Assembly (NCBI GenBank): GCA_964458125.1
Contig: CAYWHE010000016.1
Span: 1-30,910 of the forward strand
Direction: 5' to 3'
From: CAYWHE01 sp964458125
GTDB taxonomy: Bacteria > Bacteroidota > Bacteroidia > AKYH767-A > OLB10
DNA length: 30,910 nt
Under the pieces are notes generated by a model that was not told the origin of the DNA, made no database searches, and saw only the letters and a list, made by a program, of their open reading frames with translations. Positions 17,174 through 23,872 of the stretch are shown here, piece after piece; the first letter of the stretch is position 1; each line of letters begins with the position of its first letter. The position numbers and the translations under genes are program-made.

Positions 17174-17527
17174 ATGAAAATTCTCACCCGCCTGATCACC
17201 ACGACCCTGGCAGTACTGGTCACCGCCTACCTGCTACCCGGTATCCACATGGAAAATGCATGGGTTGGACTGATCGTGGCCGTTGTGTTATCGGTGCTGA
17301 ATGTATTTCTGAAACCCCTGCTGGTCCTGCTGACCTTTCCCATCACCTTGCTGACCATGGGTCTGTTCCTGCTCGTCATCAATGCCCTGATGATTTTACT
17401 GACCTCCAGCCTGGTACCAGGTTTCGGGGTGGATGGCTTCTGGTGGGCCCTGTTATTCAGCCTGATTCTTTCCATCGTCAGCGCTGCCTTGAACAGCCTT
17501 GCCGGGGACGGTTCCGGGACATCCTGA
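17174..17527 (+). CDS. Phage-holin-IV-type / YvlD-like membrane protein
   Basis: This is a 117-aa integral membrane protein with four hydrophobic helices. The segments LLPGIHMENAWVGLIVAVV, VLNVFLKPLLVLLTFPITL and PGFGVDGFWWALLFSLILS are characteristic of the family annotated as 'phage holin family' or YvlD. These are chromosomal membrane proteins of unknown role, not true phage holins, and no phage genes are nearby. A GTG at 17171 directly precedes the ATG at 17174. The ATG is preferred by codon preference only. Confidence 0.85.
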   Translation: MKILTRLITTTLAVLVTAYLLPGIHMENAWVGLIVAVVLSVLNVFLKPLLVLLTFPITLLTMGLFLLVINALMILLTSSLVPGFGVDGFWWALLFSLILSIVSAALNSLAGDGSGTS

Positions 17528-17671
17528 TTCCTTATACCGGCCTGTGCACGTCACTGGTCCTGAAGCGGAATCCGTTTTTTGGAGGGCCCTTCCTGATCAG
17601 GATCAGGTCCGATTGATGATCGTCACTCCTGTTTATGATCTCTGTCCTGTTTTAAACATGGCCGGCCCGGT

Positions 17672-17679
17672 TACTTTTG
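17672..17679 (+). promoter_or_regulatory. -7 promoter box of the small conserved gene
   Basis: TACTTTTG is a perfect TAnnTTTG match 32 bases before the ATG at 17712. It excludes the longer frame that begins at 17499 inside the preceding gene. Confidence 0.55.
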
Positions 17680-17711
17680 TACAGTACGTATTCATCCAAT
17701 TATTTCCTGTT

Positions 17712-18146
17712 ATGATTAAGAACCGAAAGCCGAATTCAAAATCCCCTGTCATTATGGAACGTGACACCATTCACGAGGTCCAGAAGAAATTTAATGACCG
17801 GTTTCCCTACCTGAAAATTGAATTTTTCCGTGAACCGACTATCAAAGGAAAAGGTACCAACAGGAAGAAAATGTACCTGAATGACGTGGCACTGAAAGAC
17901 CTGCACCGCCTGAAAAAGTCCGGGCAGATCAAACTGGAAAACAAGCTGACGGTCAGTGAACTGGAAACTCTTTTTTTCAGTGAATTCGGGCTTTACACGC
18001 AGGTCTTCCGGAAATCAGGCAACATTTGGCTGGAAACTTCAGCGACCAATCACTGGACGCTGGAACAACAGAATGAAGAAGGAAAAAGTCTGCAGGAAGA
18101 AATAAAAAACGAACGGGAAAACCCGGATGATCATGATATATACTGA
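17712..18146 (+). CDS. Conserved small Bacteroidota protein, unknown function
   Basis: This is a 144-aa soluble protein. It has a basic N-terminus, a central alpha/beta region (HEVQKKFNDRFPYLKIEFF and KKMYLNDVALKDL), then VSELETLFFSEFGLYTQVFRKSGNIWLET followed by TNHWTLEQQNEEG, and an acidic tail. I recognise the QVFRKSGNxWLET pattern as recurring in Bacteroidota hypothetical proteins, but no function is known to me. The frame is open back to 17499. The ATG at 17712 is chosen from the promoter position, with the ATG at 17754 as an alternative. Its stop codon is immediately adjacent to the stop of the convergent response-regulator gene. Confidence 0.7.
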   Translation: MIKNRKPNSKSPVIMERDTIHEVQKKFNDRFPYLKIEFFREPTIKGKGTNRKKMYLNDVALKDLHRLKKSGQIKLENKLTVSELETLFFSEFGLYTQVFRKSGNIWLETSATNHWTLEQQNEEGKSLQEEIKNERENPDDHDIY

Positions 18147-19205
18147 TCAATTCTTCATGTTTTTCAGCCTGTTTTCATCCATCAGGTAAATTTTTCCTTC
18201 CTTAATATCAATCAGTTTTTCTTCTTTAAAATCACTCAGCGTCCGGATCAGCGACTCGGTAGCCGTTCCGGCCATACCGGCCAGGTCTTCCCGGGAAATG
18301 GCCATGGCAAATGTATTCTGTGCCGAGGTCTGGAAGCGGCTCTGAAGCGACAACAACGCTTCGGCCACGCGTTTCCTGACTGAACTGTAAGCCAGTTCCA
18401 GCAGTTTTTCCTGCTGTTCGGTAATGTTATGGGTGAGGATATGCAGAAACTTTTTAGTGATTTCCTGATGACTGTATAATATGGTGAAGAAATCCTCCTT
18501 GGGTATATAGGTAATTTCCGAAGCCTCCATGGCCTGGGCAGATTCATTATAGGCGCCTCCTTCGAGCAGCGCCGTATAGCCGAAAAAGTCACCGTCCTTC
18601 AGCAGGGTGGTGATCAGTTCCTTACCCAGGTTATGGGTTTTGTAAATCTTCACCTTGCCCTTATTCAGGTAATACATACCCGTCGGATAATTACCCTCCT
18701 GGTAGATGGTTTCTTTTTTCTTATAGCTGTTGAGCCTCTTGCTTTCCATGAACTTGTTCAGGGCATCCTTTCCCCCCACATCGCTGATGAAGGTTCCGAG
18801 CCCTTCAATCCCCTGCTGGTACTCCTTTTTCAGGGCTTCCATTTTTTTCAGGCGGCTTTCCACAGCATGCAGCAGTTCGATTTTATCGAATGGCTTGGTG
18901 ATGTAATCATCGGCGCCCATCTCCATTCCCTTGCGCAAATCGCTGCGCTCGGCTTTGGCCGTCAGAAAAATAAAGGGGATGTTGGAGGTTTCCGGGTTTT
19001 TGCCCAATAAGTGCAGCACGCCATAACCGTCCAGGACAGGCATCATGATATCACAGATAATCAGGTGAGGTTTTTTGCGGTTTACCTGCTCGATACCCTG
19101 TTTGCCATCAGCAGATGTATCGACTTCATAGCCCGCCAGTTCCAGGATTTCAGCCGTATTTTCACGGACTTCCTTATTGTCCTCAATCAGTAAGATATTA
19201 TACAT
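18147..19205 (-). CDS. Response regulator fused to a Crp/Fnr-type transcription factor
   Basis: This 352-aa regulator has a receiver domain at residues 1-125, with acidic pocket Glu8-Asp9, phospho-acceptor Asp52 (CDIMMPVLDG) and TKPF lysine. A linker leads to a cyclic-nucleotide-binding-like beta-barrel (about 150-250), a long dimer helix, and a Crp-type winged helix (about 290-340, AISREDLAGMAGTATESLIRTLSDF). In the barrel the segment FFGYTALLEGGAYNESAQ lacks the Glu and Arg that contact cAMP in CRP, so cAMP is unlikely to be the ligand. There is also no FNR-type cysteine cluster. Phosphorylation from the neighbouring kinase is the probable input. It starts 7 bases after the kinase stop codon, so the two form a two-component operon. 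Confidence 0.92.
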   Translation of the reverse strand: MYNILLIEDNKEVRENTAEILELAGYEVDTSADGKQGIEQVNRKKPHLIICDIMMPVLDGYGVLHLLGKNPETSNIPFIFLTAKAERSDLRKGMEMGADDYITKPFDKIELLHAVESRLKKMEALKKEYQQGIEGLGTFISDVGGKDALNKFMESKRLNSYKKKETIYQEGNYPTGMYYLNKGKVKIYKTHNLGKELITTLLKDGDFFGYTALLEGGAYNESAQAMEASEITYIPKEDFFTILYSHQEITKKFLHILTHNITEQQEKLLELAYSSVRKRVAEALLSLQSRFQTSAQNTFAMAISREDLAGMAGTATESLIRTLSDFKEEKLIDIKEGKIYLMDENRLKNMKN

Positions 19206-19212
19206 AACAGTA

Positions 19213-20487
19213 TCAGTTTGGTAATAATGGGAGTCTAATTTCTACAAGAGTACCTTTTTCCAGTTCACTGTGCAAATCTATAACACCGTGCATTAATTCC
19301 ACATAATTGGCAACAATATTCAGCCCCAGCCCGGTACCCTGAATATTGGTGGCATTATGGCCCCTGAAAAAACGCTCAAAGAGATGCTTTTTATCGTCAT
19401 CGCTGATGCCCATTCCATGATCCCTCACCCGGAGCAGAAAGAGTTCCGGCTTGGTCTGGGTGGTTACCTCTATGGTTTTGTTTTCCTCTGAAAACTTAAT
19501 GGCATTCGACATCAGGTTGATCAGGATGTTGCGGATGAGTTTGGGATCCAGTTTGACCAGTTCGGGGCCCTCATGACTGTATTCGAGGCGCTGTCCGGGT
19601 TTTGCAATATTCTTGATGTCGTTGGCCACGTCCCACACCAGTTGTTTCATGTTAAAGGTATGGTAGTCGGCAAGTACCTTTCCTTCCTCAATCTTGCTCA
19701 GGGAAAGGAAATCGCTCAGGATATCATTCAGGTTATTGACAGCCGACATGATGCGGTTCACGTGTTTCATCCGCTTTTCCTGCTGTTCCGTTTTTTCATA
19801 TTCCTGGATGAGTGAAGCGGAGGACAGTATGGCGGTGAGCGGGGTGCGGAATTCATGGGAAGCCATGGACAGAAACCGGGATTTCAGTTCATTGAGTTCC
19901 TTCTCCTTTTCCAGCGCTTCGGTCAGTTCATTCCTGGAATTCTCCAACTGGATCAGGGCTTCGCTCAGCACGCGGGTGCGGTCCTGGATACGGGATTCGA
20001 GCTTCTCATTGGCCTGGGTGAGCTTGTGGGTCAGTTCCTTCAGTTCCTGCTGCTGGCTGTGCATGGCCGTTTCGATGTCTCTCCGGCGGGTGATATCGAT
20101 GATGAAAGCGATGATGAAATACCTGTTCTCGAACCGGAAAGGACTGAGGCTGATCTCTACCGGAAATTCGCTTCCGTCCTTCCTGCGGGCATACAGGTCC
20201 AGGCCCTGTCCCATGCTGCGGGGATGAGGATCCGTCGTATAGCCCTTGCGATGAGCCTTGTGGGGGGTAACAAACCGCTCCGGCACCAGCACCTCGATGG
20301 ATTTGTCCATCAGTTCCTCCCGGCTGTACCCAAAAAATCTTTCCGTTGACGGGTTCAGGAACCGGATCAGGCCCCCCTCATCCGTTACAATGATACTTTC
20401 CGTGGCATGTTCAAACAATTGTTCAAATAAAAGATGCTTCTGGTCTTTGTTCATAAAGGGGGAATTCGACTCGCTAAAATACAGCAT
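19213..20487 (-). CDS. Soluble PAS-domain sensor histidine kinase
   Basis: This protein of about 424 aa has no membrane segment, so it senses a cytosolic signal. It has an N-terminal PAS domain (FEHATESIIVTDEGGLIRFLNPSTERFFGY, with a PAC part ending IIDITRRRD), a coiled coil, and then a HisKA domain with the H-box SHEFRTPLTAI (His211 in this numbering). The HATPase domain shows the N-box NILINLMSNAIKFS, G1 DHGMGI and G2 GTGLGLNI. No haem or flavin ligand can be named. The start is uncertain: ATG at 20487, ATG at 20454 or GTG at 20505 all precede the PAS domain. It is transcribed immediately ahead of the REC-Crp regulator. Confidence 0.92.
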   Translation of the reverse strand: MLYFSESNSPFMNKDQKHLLFEQLFEHATESIIVTDEGGLIRFLNPSTERFFGYSREELMDKSIEVLVPERFVTPHKAHRKGYTTDPHPRSMGQGLDLYARRKDGSEFPVEISLSPFRFENRYFIIAFIIDITRRRDIETAMHSQQQELKELTHKLTQANEKLESRIQDRTRVLSEALIQLENSRNELTEALEKEKELNELKSRFLSMASHEFRTPLTAILSSASLIQEYEKTEQQEKRMKHVNRIMSAVNNLNDILSDFLSLSKIEEGKVLADYHTFNMKQLVWDVANDIKNIAKPGQRLEYSHEGPELVKLDPKLIRNILINLMSNAIKFSEENKTIEVTTQTKPELFLLRVRDHGMGISDDDKKHLFERFFRGHNATNIQGTGLGLNIVANYVELMHGVIDLHSELEKGTLVEIRLPLLPN

Positions 20488-20744
20488 CTCAGGTTTATTT
20501 ATCACGTTTTATAAAATCCAATGAAAGCATTCGTAAATTTAAAACAAGGGAGAGTATCTTCAGCCTGTAACGGCCTGCAACCATTTCAGCATGCCAACTG
20601 AAGAAAATCCTATCTGACTGATTTCATTACTCCCGTCATCCTGAAAAACAAAAATACCGGCAGGCCCGATGCAGGTGAAAGATAAGGATCATGCCAGAAT
20701 ATGACTTGCCTCATACCGGCCGGGGCAGGAAAACTTCGGAAAGG

Positions 20745-21083
20745 CTATAAGGCCGGCTGTGACTGGGAATACCGGATGGTGCAGGGGCTCTGAAAAAACT
20801 CCTCCTCCCGCCCGTTTTCATATACCACCCTGAGTTTTATCCTGGTATTGATGATATAATCCCGGATAAAAATGGTCTGGTTGTCCTCGGAGAGTTTCCA
20901 GTTAGGTTCGGCTCCGGATTTATCGTATTCGATATGCTGGATACACTTGACGGGCGCTTTCAGTTTTATTTCATACACCTTACCATGCTGTATCCCGGAA
21001 GTATCCGGAAGGGATTCCTGTGCAGCGGAGACCAGGGGAAAATAAATTAATATCAGCAGGGGAAGCAGGAACGTCTTTTTCAT
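20745..21083 (-). CDS. Small secreted protein, unknown function
   Basis: This is a 112-aa protein with a clear Sec signal peptide (cleavage expected after VSAAQ, near residue 22). The mature part of about 90 residues looks like a single small beta-domain, with YEIKLKAPVKCIQHIEYD, EDNQTIFIRDYI and TRIKLRVVYENG. It has two cysteines (in KCIQH and SPCTIRY) that could form a disulfide. No family is recognised. It lacks a T9SS domain and a lipobox, so it is probably periplasmic. A near-consensus -7 box (TATCTTTA) lies at 21112-21105 on the minus strand, 21 bases ahead of the ATG. Confidence 0.65.
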   Translation of the reverse strand: MKKTFLLPLLILIYFPLVSAAQESLPDTSGIQHGKVYEIKLKAPVKCIQHIEYDKSGAEPNWKLSEDNQTIFIRDYIINTRIKLRVVYENGREEEFFQSPCTIRYSQSQPAL

Positions 21084-21210
21084 GGGGCCGGTGTAAATAG
21101 TTTATAAAGATAGGAAAAAATTATAAATCCCGGCCATTAAAACTGCATCAACAGCAGACGCGATAAACCTGCATTTTTTATGAACCGCATCCCTTATTCC
21201 AAAAATTATC

Positions 21211-21235
21211 CGACCGGGATCGGCCGGCCCGGTCG
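21211..21235. repeat. GC-rich hairpin (CGACCGGG / CCCGGTCG)
   Basis: An 8-bp perfect stem (21211-21218 with 21228-21235) encloses a 9-base loop. No T-tract follows on either strand, so it is not a typical intrinsic terminator. The first ten bases, CGACCGGGAT, recur at 30651-30660 within another intergenic hairpin. Confidence 0.5.
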
Positions 21236-21267
21236 AAGCTGATTGCTCAGCCGCCTGGCGGGTTTTT

Positions 21268-21289
21268 GACGGGTATTGCTATGCCCGTC
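21268..21289. repeat. Hairpin (GACGGG / CCCGTC with tetraloop)
   Basis: A 9-bp stem including one G-U pair (21268-21276 with 21281-21289) closes the loop TGCT. It lies 32 bases downstream of the hairpin at 21211-21235. No T-tract follows. Confidence 0.45.
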
Positions 21290-21416
21290 GTTGTCCCCGG
21301 TTTCTCTTTACCTGGAAAACAACCTGAATGCTTCGGGTCATCCGGCTGGATCTCATATCAGGCCAGGATCTCGGAAACCCGGAAAAGCGCAGTGGGAAGA
21401 AAGAAAAATAACACCT

Positions 21417-21432
21417 GTTCATAAATTTTATG
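21417..21432. repeat. GTTCATRMATTTTATG motif, copy 3
   Basis: The sequence GTTCATAAATTTTATG matches copies 1 and 2 at all positions except the two variable central ones. It ends 21 bases before the -7 box of the hydrolase-fold gene, which places it over the -33 region. Confidence 0.5.
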
Positions 21433-21453
21433 CGAAGTGAAGGTTACTATTCT

Positions 21454-21461
21454 TATTTTTG
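21454..21461 (+). promoter_or_regulatory. -7 promoter box of the hydrolase-fold gene
   Basis: TATTTTTG is a perfect TAnnTTTG match. It overlaps a TTG at 21459 that would otherwise extend the reading frame, so translation must begin at the later ATG codons (21498 or 21504). Confidence 0.6.
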
Positions 21462-21503
21462 ATCCTCCTAAAAAATGAACCCAGACAACCGATTCCTATG
21501 TTA

Positions 21504-22322
21504 ATGAAAAAAATATTGATTGGCCTCTTTGCCTTCATCCCGTTCATGTTGAACCAGACGACCACCCTGGCATTGAACCCGGTGAAAGAATACAAGGTGA
21601 CCCCCGATAAATTCGGCATGAAGTTTAAGGAGGAAAAGATTAAAACCAGTGATGACGCCATTCTGAATGCCTGGTTTTTTGAAAATTCCAAAAAAACCAC
21701 CAACTGGATGGTCATCAGCGGCAGCGGTGACGGAAACATGGCCGATAACCTCGAACTGGCCAATTCCTTTTTATCCGCAGGTTATAATGTGGTCACCTAT
21801 GATTACCGGGGTTATGGTTCCAGCAGCGATTTTAAAATTGATGCCGACCTGTATATTTACCCCCAGTTTATCACCGACCTGAACAGCGTTCTCGACTATT
21901 TGCGCAAATCAAGGGCCATCACTAAATTCGATCTGTTCGGCCTGAACATCGGGGCCGGACTTTCAATAGGCGTCGGAGCCAACCGGCCCGAAACACGGAA
22001 AATTATTGCCGACGGACCCTGGACGGGACTGGAGAATATGAAAAAGAAAATCAAGGAGAAAATGGGCCGGGATGTCAATACTCCCTTCGGTTTCGATAAA
22101 ACCTATGAACCCATGTATGCCATGGAAAAACCAAAGGCTCAGATCAAAGGGCTGCTGATTATCATCTCCCCCCAGGATCCCCTGCTGGGACCCAATGACA
22201 TGAAACTGATCAAAGGTGTGACGAAGACCTACCTGGTGAAAAATGCAGCCTCCAACGATCAGAATTTCTCCATAGATAAAAACGCCTACTTCGAAGAAGT
22301 TTCCAAATTCCTCAACAATTAA
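21504..22322 (+). CDS. Secreted alpha/beta-hydrolase-fold protein with altered active site
   Basis: This 272-aa protein has a signal peptide (MKKILIGLFAFIPFML) and an alpha/beta-hydrolase core. The oxyanion-side loop is VISGSGDGN, followed by VVTYDYRGYGSS, the nucleophile elbow region, and LLIIISPQDPLLGP with a candidate acid Asp225. The elbow reads DLFGLNIGAG, so Asn148 stands where Ser is expected. The only GxSxG (GLSIG, 152-156) is six residues later and would fall within the following helix. The usual catalytic His region reads KNAASNDQNFS and has no His. It may be non-catalytic, with a binding role, or use a different chemistry. The ATG at 21504 (or 21498) is chosen because the -7 box covers the earlier TTG. 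Confidence 0.75.
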   Translation: MKKILIGLFAFIPFMLNQTTTLALNPVKEYKVTPDKFGMKFKEEKIKTSDDAILNAWFFENSKKTTNWMVISGSGDGNMADNLELANSFLSAGYNVVTYDYRGYGSSSDFKIDADLYIYPQFITDLNSVLDYLRKSRAITKFDLFGLNIGAGLSIGVGANRPETRKIIADGPWTGLENMKKKIKEKMGRDVNTPFGFDKTYEPMYAMEKPKAQIKGLLIIISPQDPLLGPNDMKLIKGVTKTYLVKNAASNDQNFSIDKNAYFEEVSKFLNN

Positions 22323-22341
22323 AAACACCTTCAGGTGAACG

Positions 22342-22368
22342 AAGGCTCTCTTTCGGAGGGCCTTTTTT
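22342..22368 (+). terminator. Rho-independent terminator of the hydrolase-fold gene
   Basis: A 9-bp stem with one G-U pair (AAGGCTCTC with GAGGGCCTT) and a TTTCG loop runs into a T-tract ending at 22368. It lies 20 bases after the stop codon. A small hairpin (CACCT/AGGTG, 22326-22337) precedes it. Confidence 0.8.
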
Positions 22369-22428
22369 GTTGCCTTGCTGCAGCAGCGGTAAGAGTGAAT
22401 TACCCCGCACCAATCAGGGGCGCATCCC

Positions 22429-22487
22429 GGTTATTTTTTTTCGCCCGGGGCGGCCGGGAATTCATCCGAACCGGTTAAAAAATAACC
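22429..22487. repeat. 11-bp inverted repeat at the end of a T9SS cargo gene
   Basis: GGTTATTTTTT (22429-22439) is the exact reverse complement of AAAAAATAACC (22477-22487), separated by a 37-base GC-rich segment. The right arm includes the last codons and stop of the minus-strand gene ending at 22475. It might serve as a 3'-end structure, but no T-tract follows on either side. Confidence 0.4.
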
Positions 22488-23725
22488 AGTTTTTTCTTAA
22501 AAACGGTTTCGTTGCCCGTCAGCACCAGGGAATATATGCCTTTGGATAAAAATCCCACATCGATGTTCATGCGGCCGCTTTGCTGGATACGACCGCTAAA
22601 CACTTCCCGCCCGCCGAAATCATATAAACTGACCGCCCCGTTTTCATACATTTCCGGCGGAATAATGAGCTGGATGCTGTTCACATTTTTATCATACCAG
22701 GACTGGGGCTGGGGCGTGTCGATCTTCACATACAAACTGTGCACGCGGCTGTATGAGTTCTTCCCGTCATAGTCGGTTTGCCGGAGACGGTAATACGAAA
22801 CGCCCTGATCAGGCTGCTCATCATAGGTGGCGTAATCGCTGCGGTAATTGGTATTGTGATGACTTTCCACCTTTTTCACATCATTGAAAATTTCCAGGTC
22901 GTCACTTTTCTCAAGCATGAAGTAGTCGCTGTTCTGTTCCGACAAAGTCGACCATTCAGCCCTCACCCGCGGACCTTCCTGACGGACAGCAAATGAAAGC
23001 AGTTCCACGGGCAGCGGACTGTTGGAGATAACGGATACGTCATCCACAAAATAATGCGAATACAAACCGGAAGCCCCGCTGTTAATCGTTGATTTGGCCG
23101 TCAGCGCATCGCTGCGGAAATTACCGATGGTGATGAAATTAAAGGTATCGGTGGGAACCAGGTTAAAGGTCATCTGCGTCCAGGTGCTGCTGGAAAAAAC
23201 CGAGGTGTACTCCCATTGGGGAATCACGGAAATCACAGCAGTGCCGCTTTGTACGGGCTGGCTGACCGAAAAATAAACACCAATATTATTCGTGGCATAT
23301 TTAAAAAAAGGATTGGCCGCCCGTGCAATAAAAAAAGTAACCGTATAGCTTTGTCCGATATTCAGGTGGGCGTTCAGCCTTTTGGTCAGATATTCCCGGA
23401 ATACGGGCGGGGTGCCGTAGTTGGCGTAAGAGGTAAAACCAACAATCCCGCTTCCCGTCCGGGGATTGATGGTACCGAATCCGTTATTGGGACAGCCCAC
23501 CGGCCAGGCAGCGGCTGTATTGACATAATCCGGGGTGCCGAAATTGGGATTCAGCACACAACAGCCGGAAGGGTTTATCCAGCCGTTAACCACGCAGAAA
23601 TCGCCGTAGTTCAGCGGGAGGGAAGTATAGGTCTCGAAACTGCCATTGGTTACCAGGTTCTGGGAAATAGTCTGGAAACCCGAGAGGAATAAAGAAACAA
23701 AGGGCAAAAATTTAACGGTATGCAT
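22475..23725 (-). CDS. Secreted beta-sandwich protein, T9SS cargo
   Basis: This 416-aa protein has a signal peptide ending near FQTISQ. Residues about 24-235 form a jelly-roll-like domain beginning NLVTNGSFETYTSLP and ending VDDVSVISN, a pattern typical of carbohydrate-binding or 'CBM-like' modules. It contains several cysteines (CVVNGW, GCCVLN, VGCPNN). Residues about 240-325 are a fibronectin-like module common before T9SS tails (LPVELLSFAVRQEG and YYRLRQTDYDGK). Residues about 330-416 are the T9SS sorting domain. No enzyme is evident, and a ligand-binding surface role is inferred. The frame opens at 23734 with GTG-GTG, but the ATG at 23725 (MHTVKFLPF) is the natural start. Confidence 0.8.
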   Translation of the reverse strand: MHTVKFLPFVSLFLSGFQTISQNLVTNGSFETYTSLPLNYGDFCVVNGWINPSGCCVLNPNFGTPDYVNTAAAWPVGCPNNGFGTINPRTGSGIVGFTSYANYGTPPVFREYLTKRLNAHLNIGQSYTVTFFIARAANPFFKYATNNIGVYFSVSQPVQSGTAVISVIPQWEYTSVFSSSTWTQMTFNLVPTDTFNFITIGNFRSDALTAKSTINSGASGLYSHYFVDDVSVISNSPLPVELLSFAVRQEGPRVRAEWSTLSEQNSDYFMLEKSDDLEIFNDVKKVESHHNTNYRSDYATYDEQPDQGVSYYRLRQTDYDGKNSYSRVHSLYVKIDTPQPQSWYDKNVNSIQLIIPPEMYENGAVSLYDFGGREVFSGRIQQSGRMNIDVGFLSKGIYSLVLTGNETVFKKKLVIF

Positions 23726-23826
23726 TTTCACCACTGTATGCTGTTTTTAAACAATTTACAAAAATCAGGGGCAAATGTTGTTGGCTGCGTAGTCAACCTG
23801 TTTACTTATCAACAAAATAATAAACA

Positions 23827-23852
23827 AAAGGGAGGCTTTTCAACCTCCCTTT
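23827..23852 (-). terminator. Intrinsic terminator of the PKD/C2-like T9SS gene
   Basis: AAAGGGAGG (23827-23835) and CCTCCCTTT (23844-23852) form a perfect 9-bp stem with an 8-base loop. On the minus strand it is followed by TGTTTATTATTTTG. It lies about 20 bases after the stop codon of the gene ending at 23873. Confidence 0.75.
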
Positions 23853-23872
23853 CAATAGAATAAGGTGACCGG

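Larger units (their letters stand above)
21084..21497. other. Intergenic region with hairpins, no gene
   Basis: This region between the divergent secreted-protein and hydrolase-fold genes holds no plausible coding frame. It contains perfect or near-perfect hairpins at 21211-21235 and 21268-21289, and a weaker one (CCGC, CTG, GCGG) at 21251-21261 followed by GTTTTT. It also contains copy 3 of the GTTCATRMATTTTATG motif and the -7 box of the downstream gene. Confidence 0.5.

Noticed and set aside
17174..17527. Prophage or lysis module suggested by the 'holin' family name
   Set aside because: The family is a chromosomal YvlD-like membrane protein group. No endolysin, capsid, integrase or other phage genes are present.
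21251..21267. Possible terminator (4-bp stem, then GTTTTT)
   Set aside because: The stem is only 4 bp with a 3-base loop and no plus-strand gene lies upstream to terminate.
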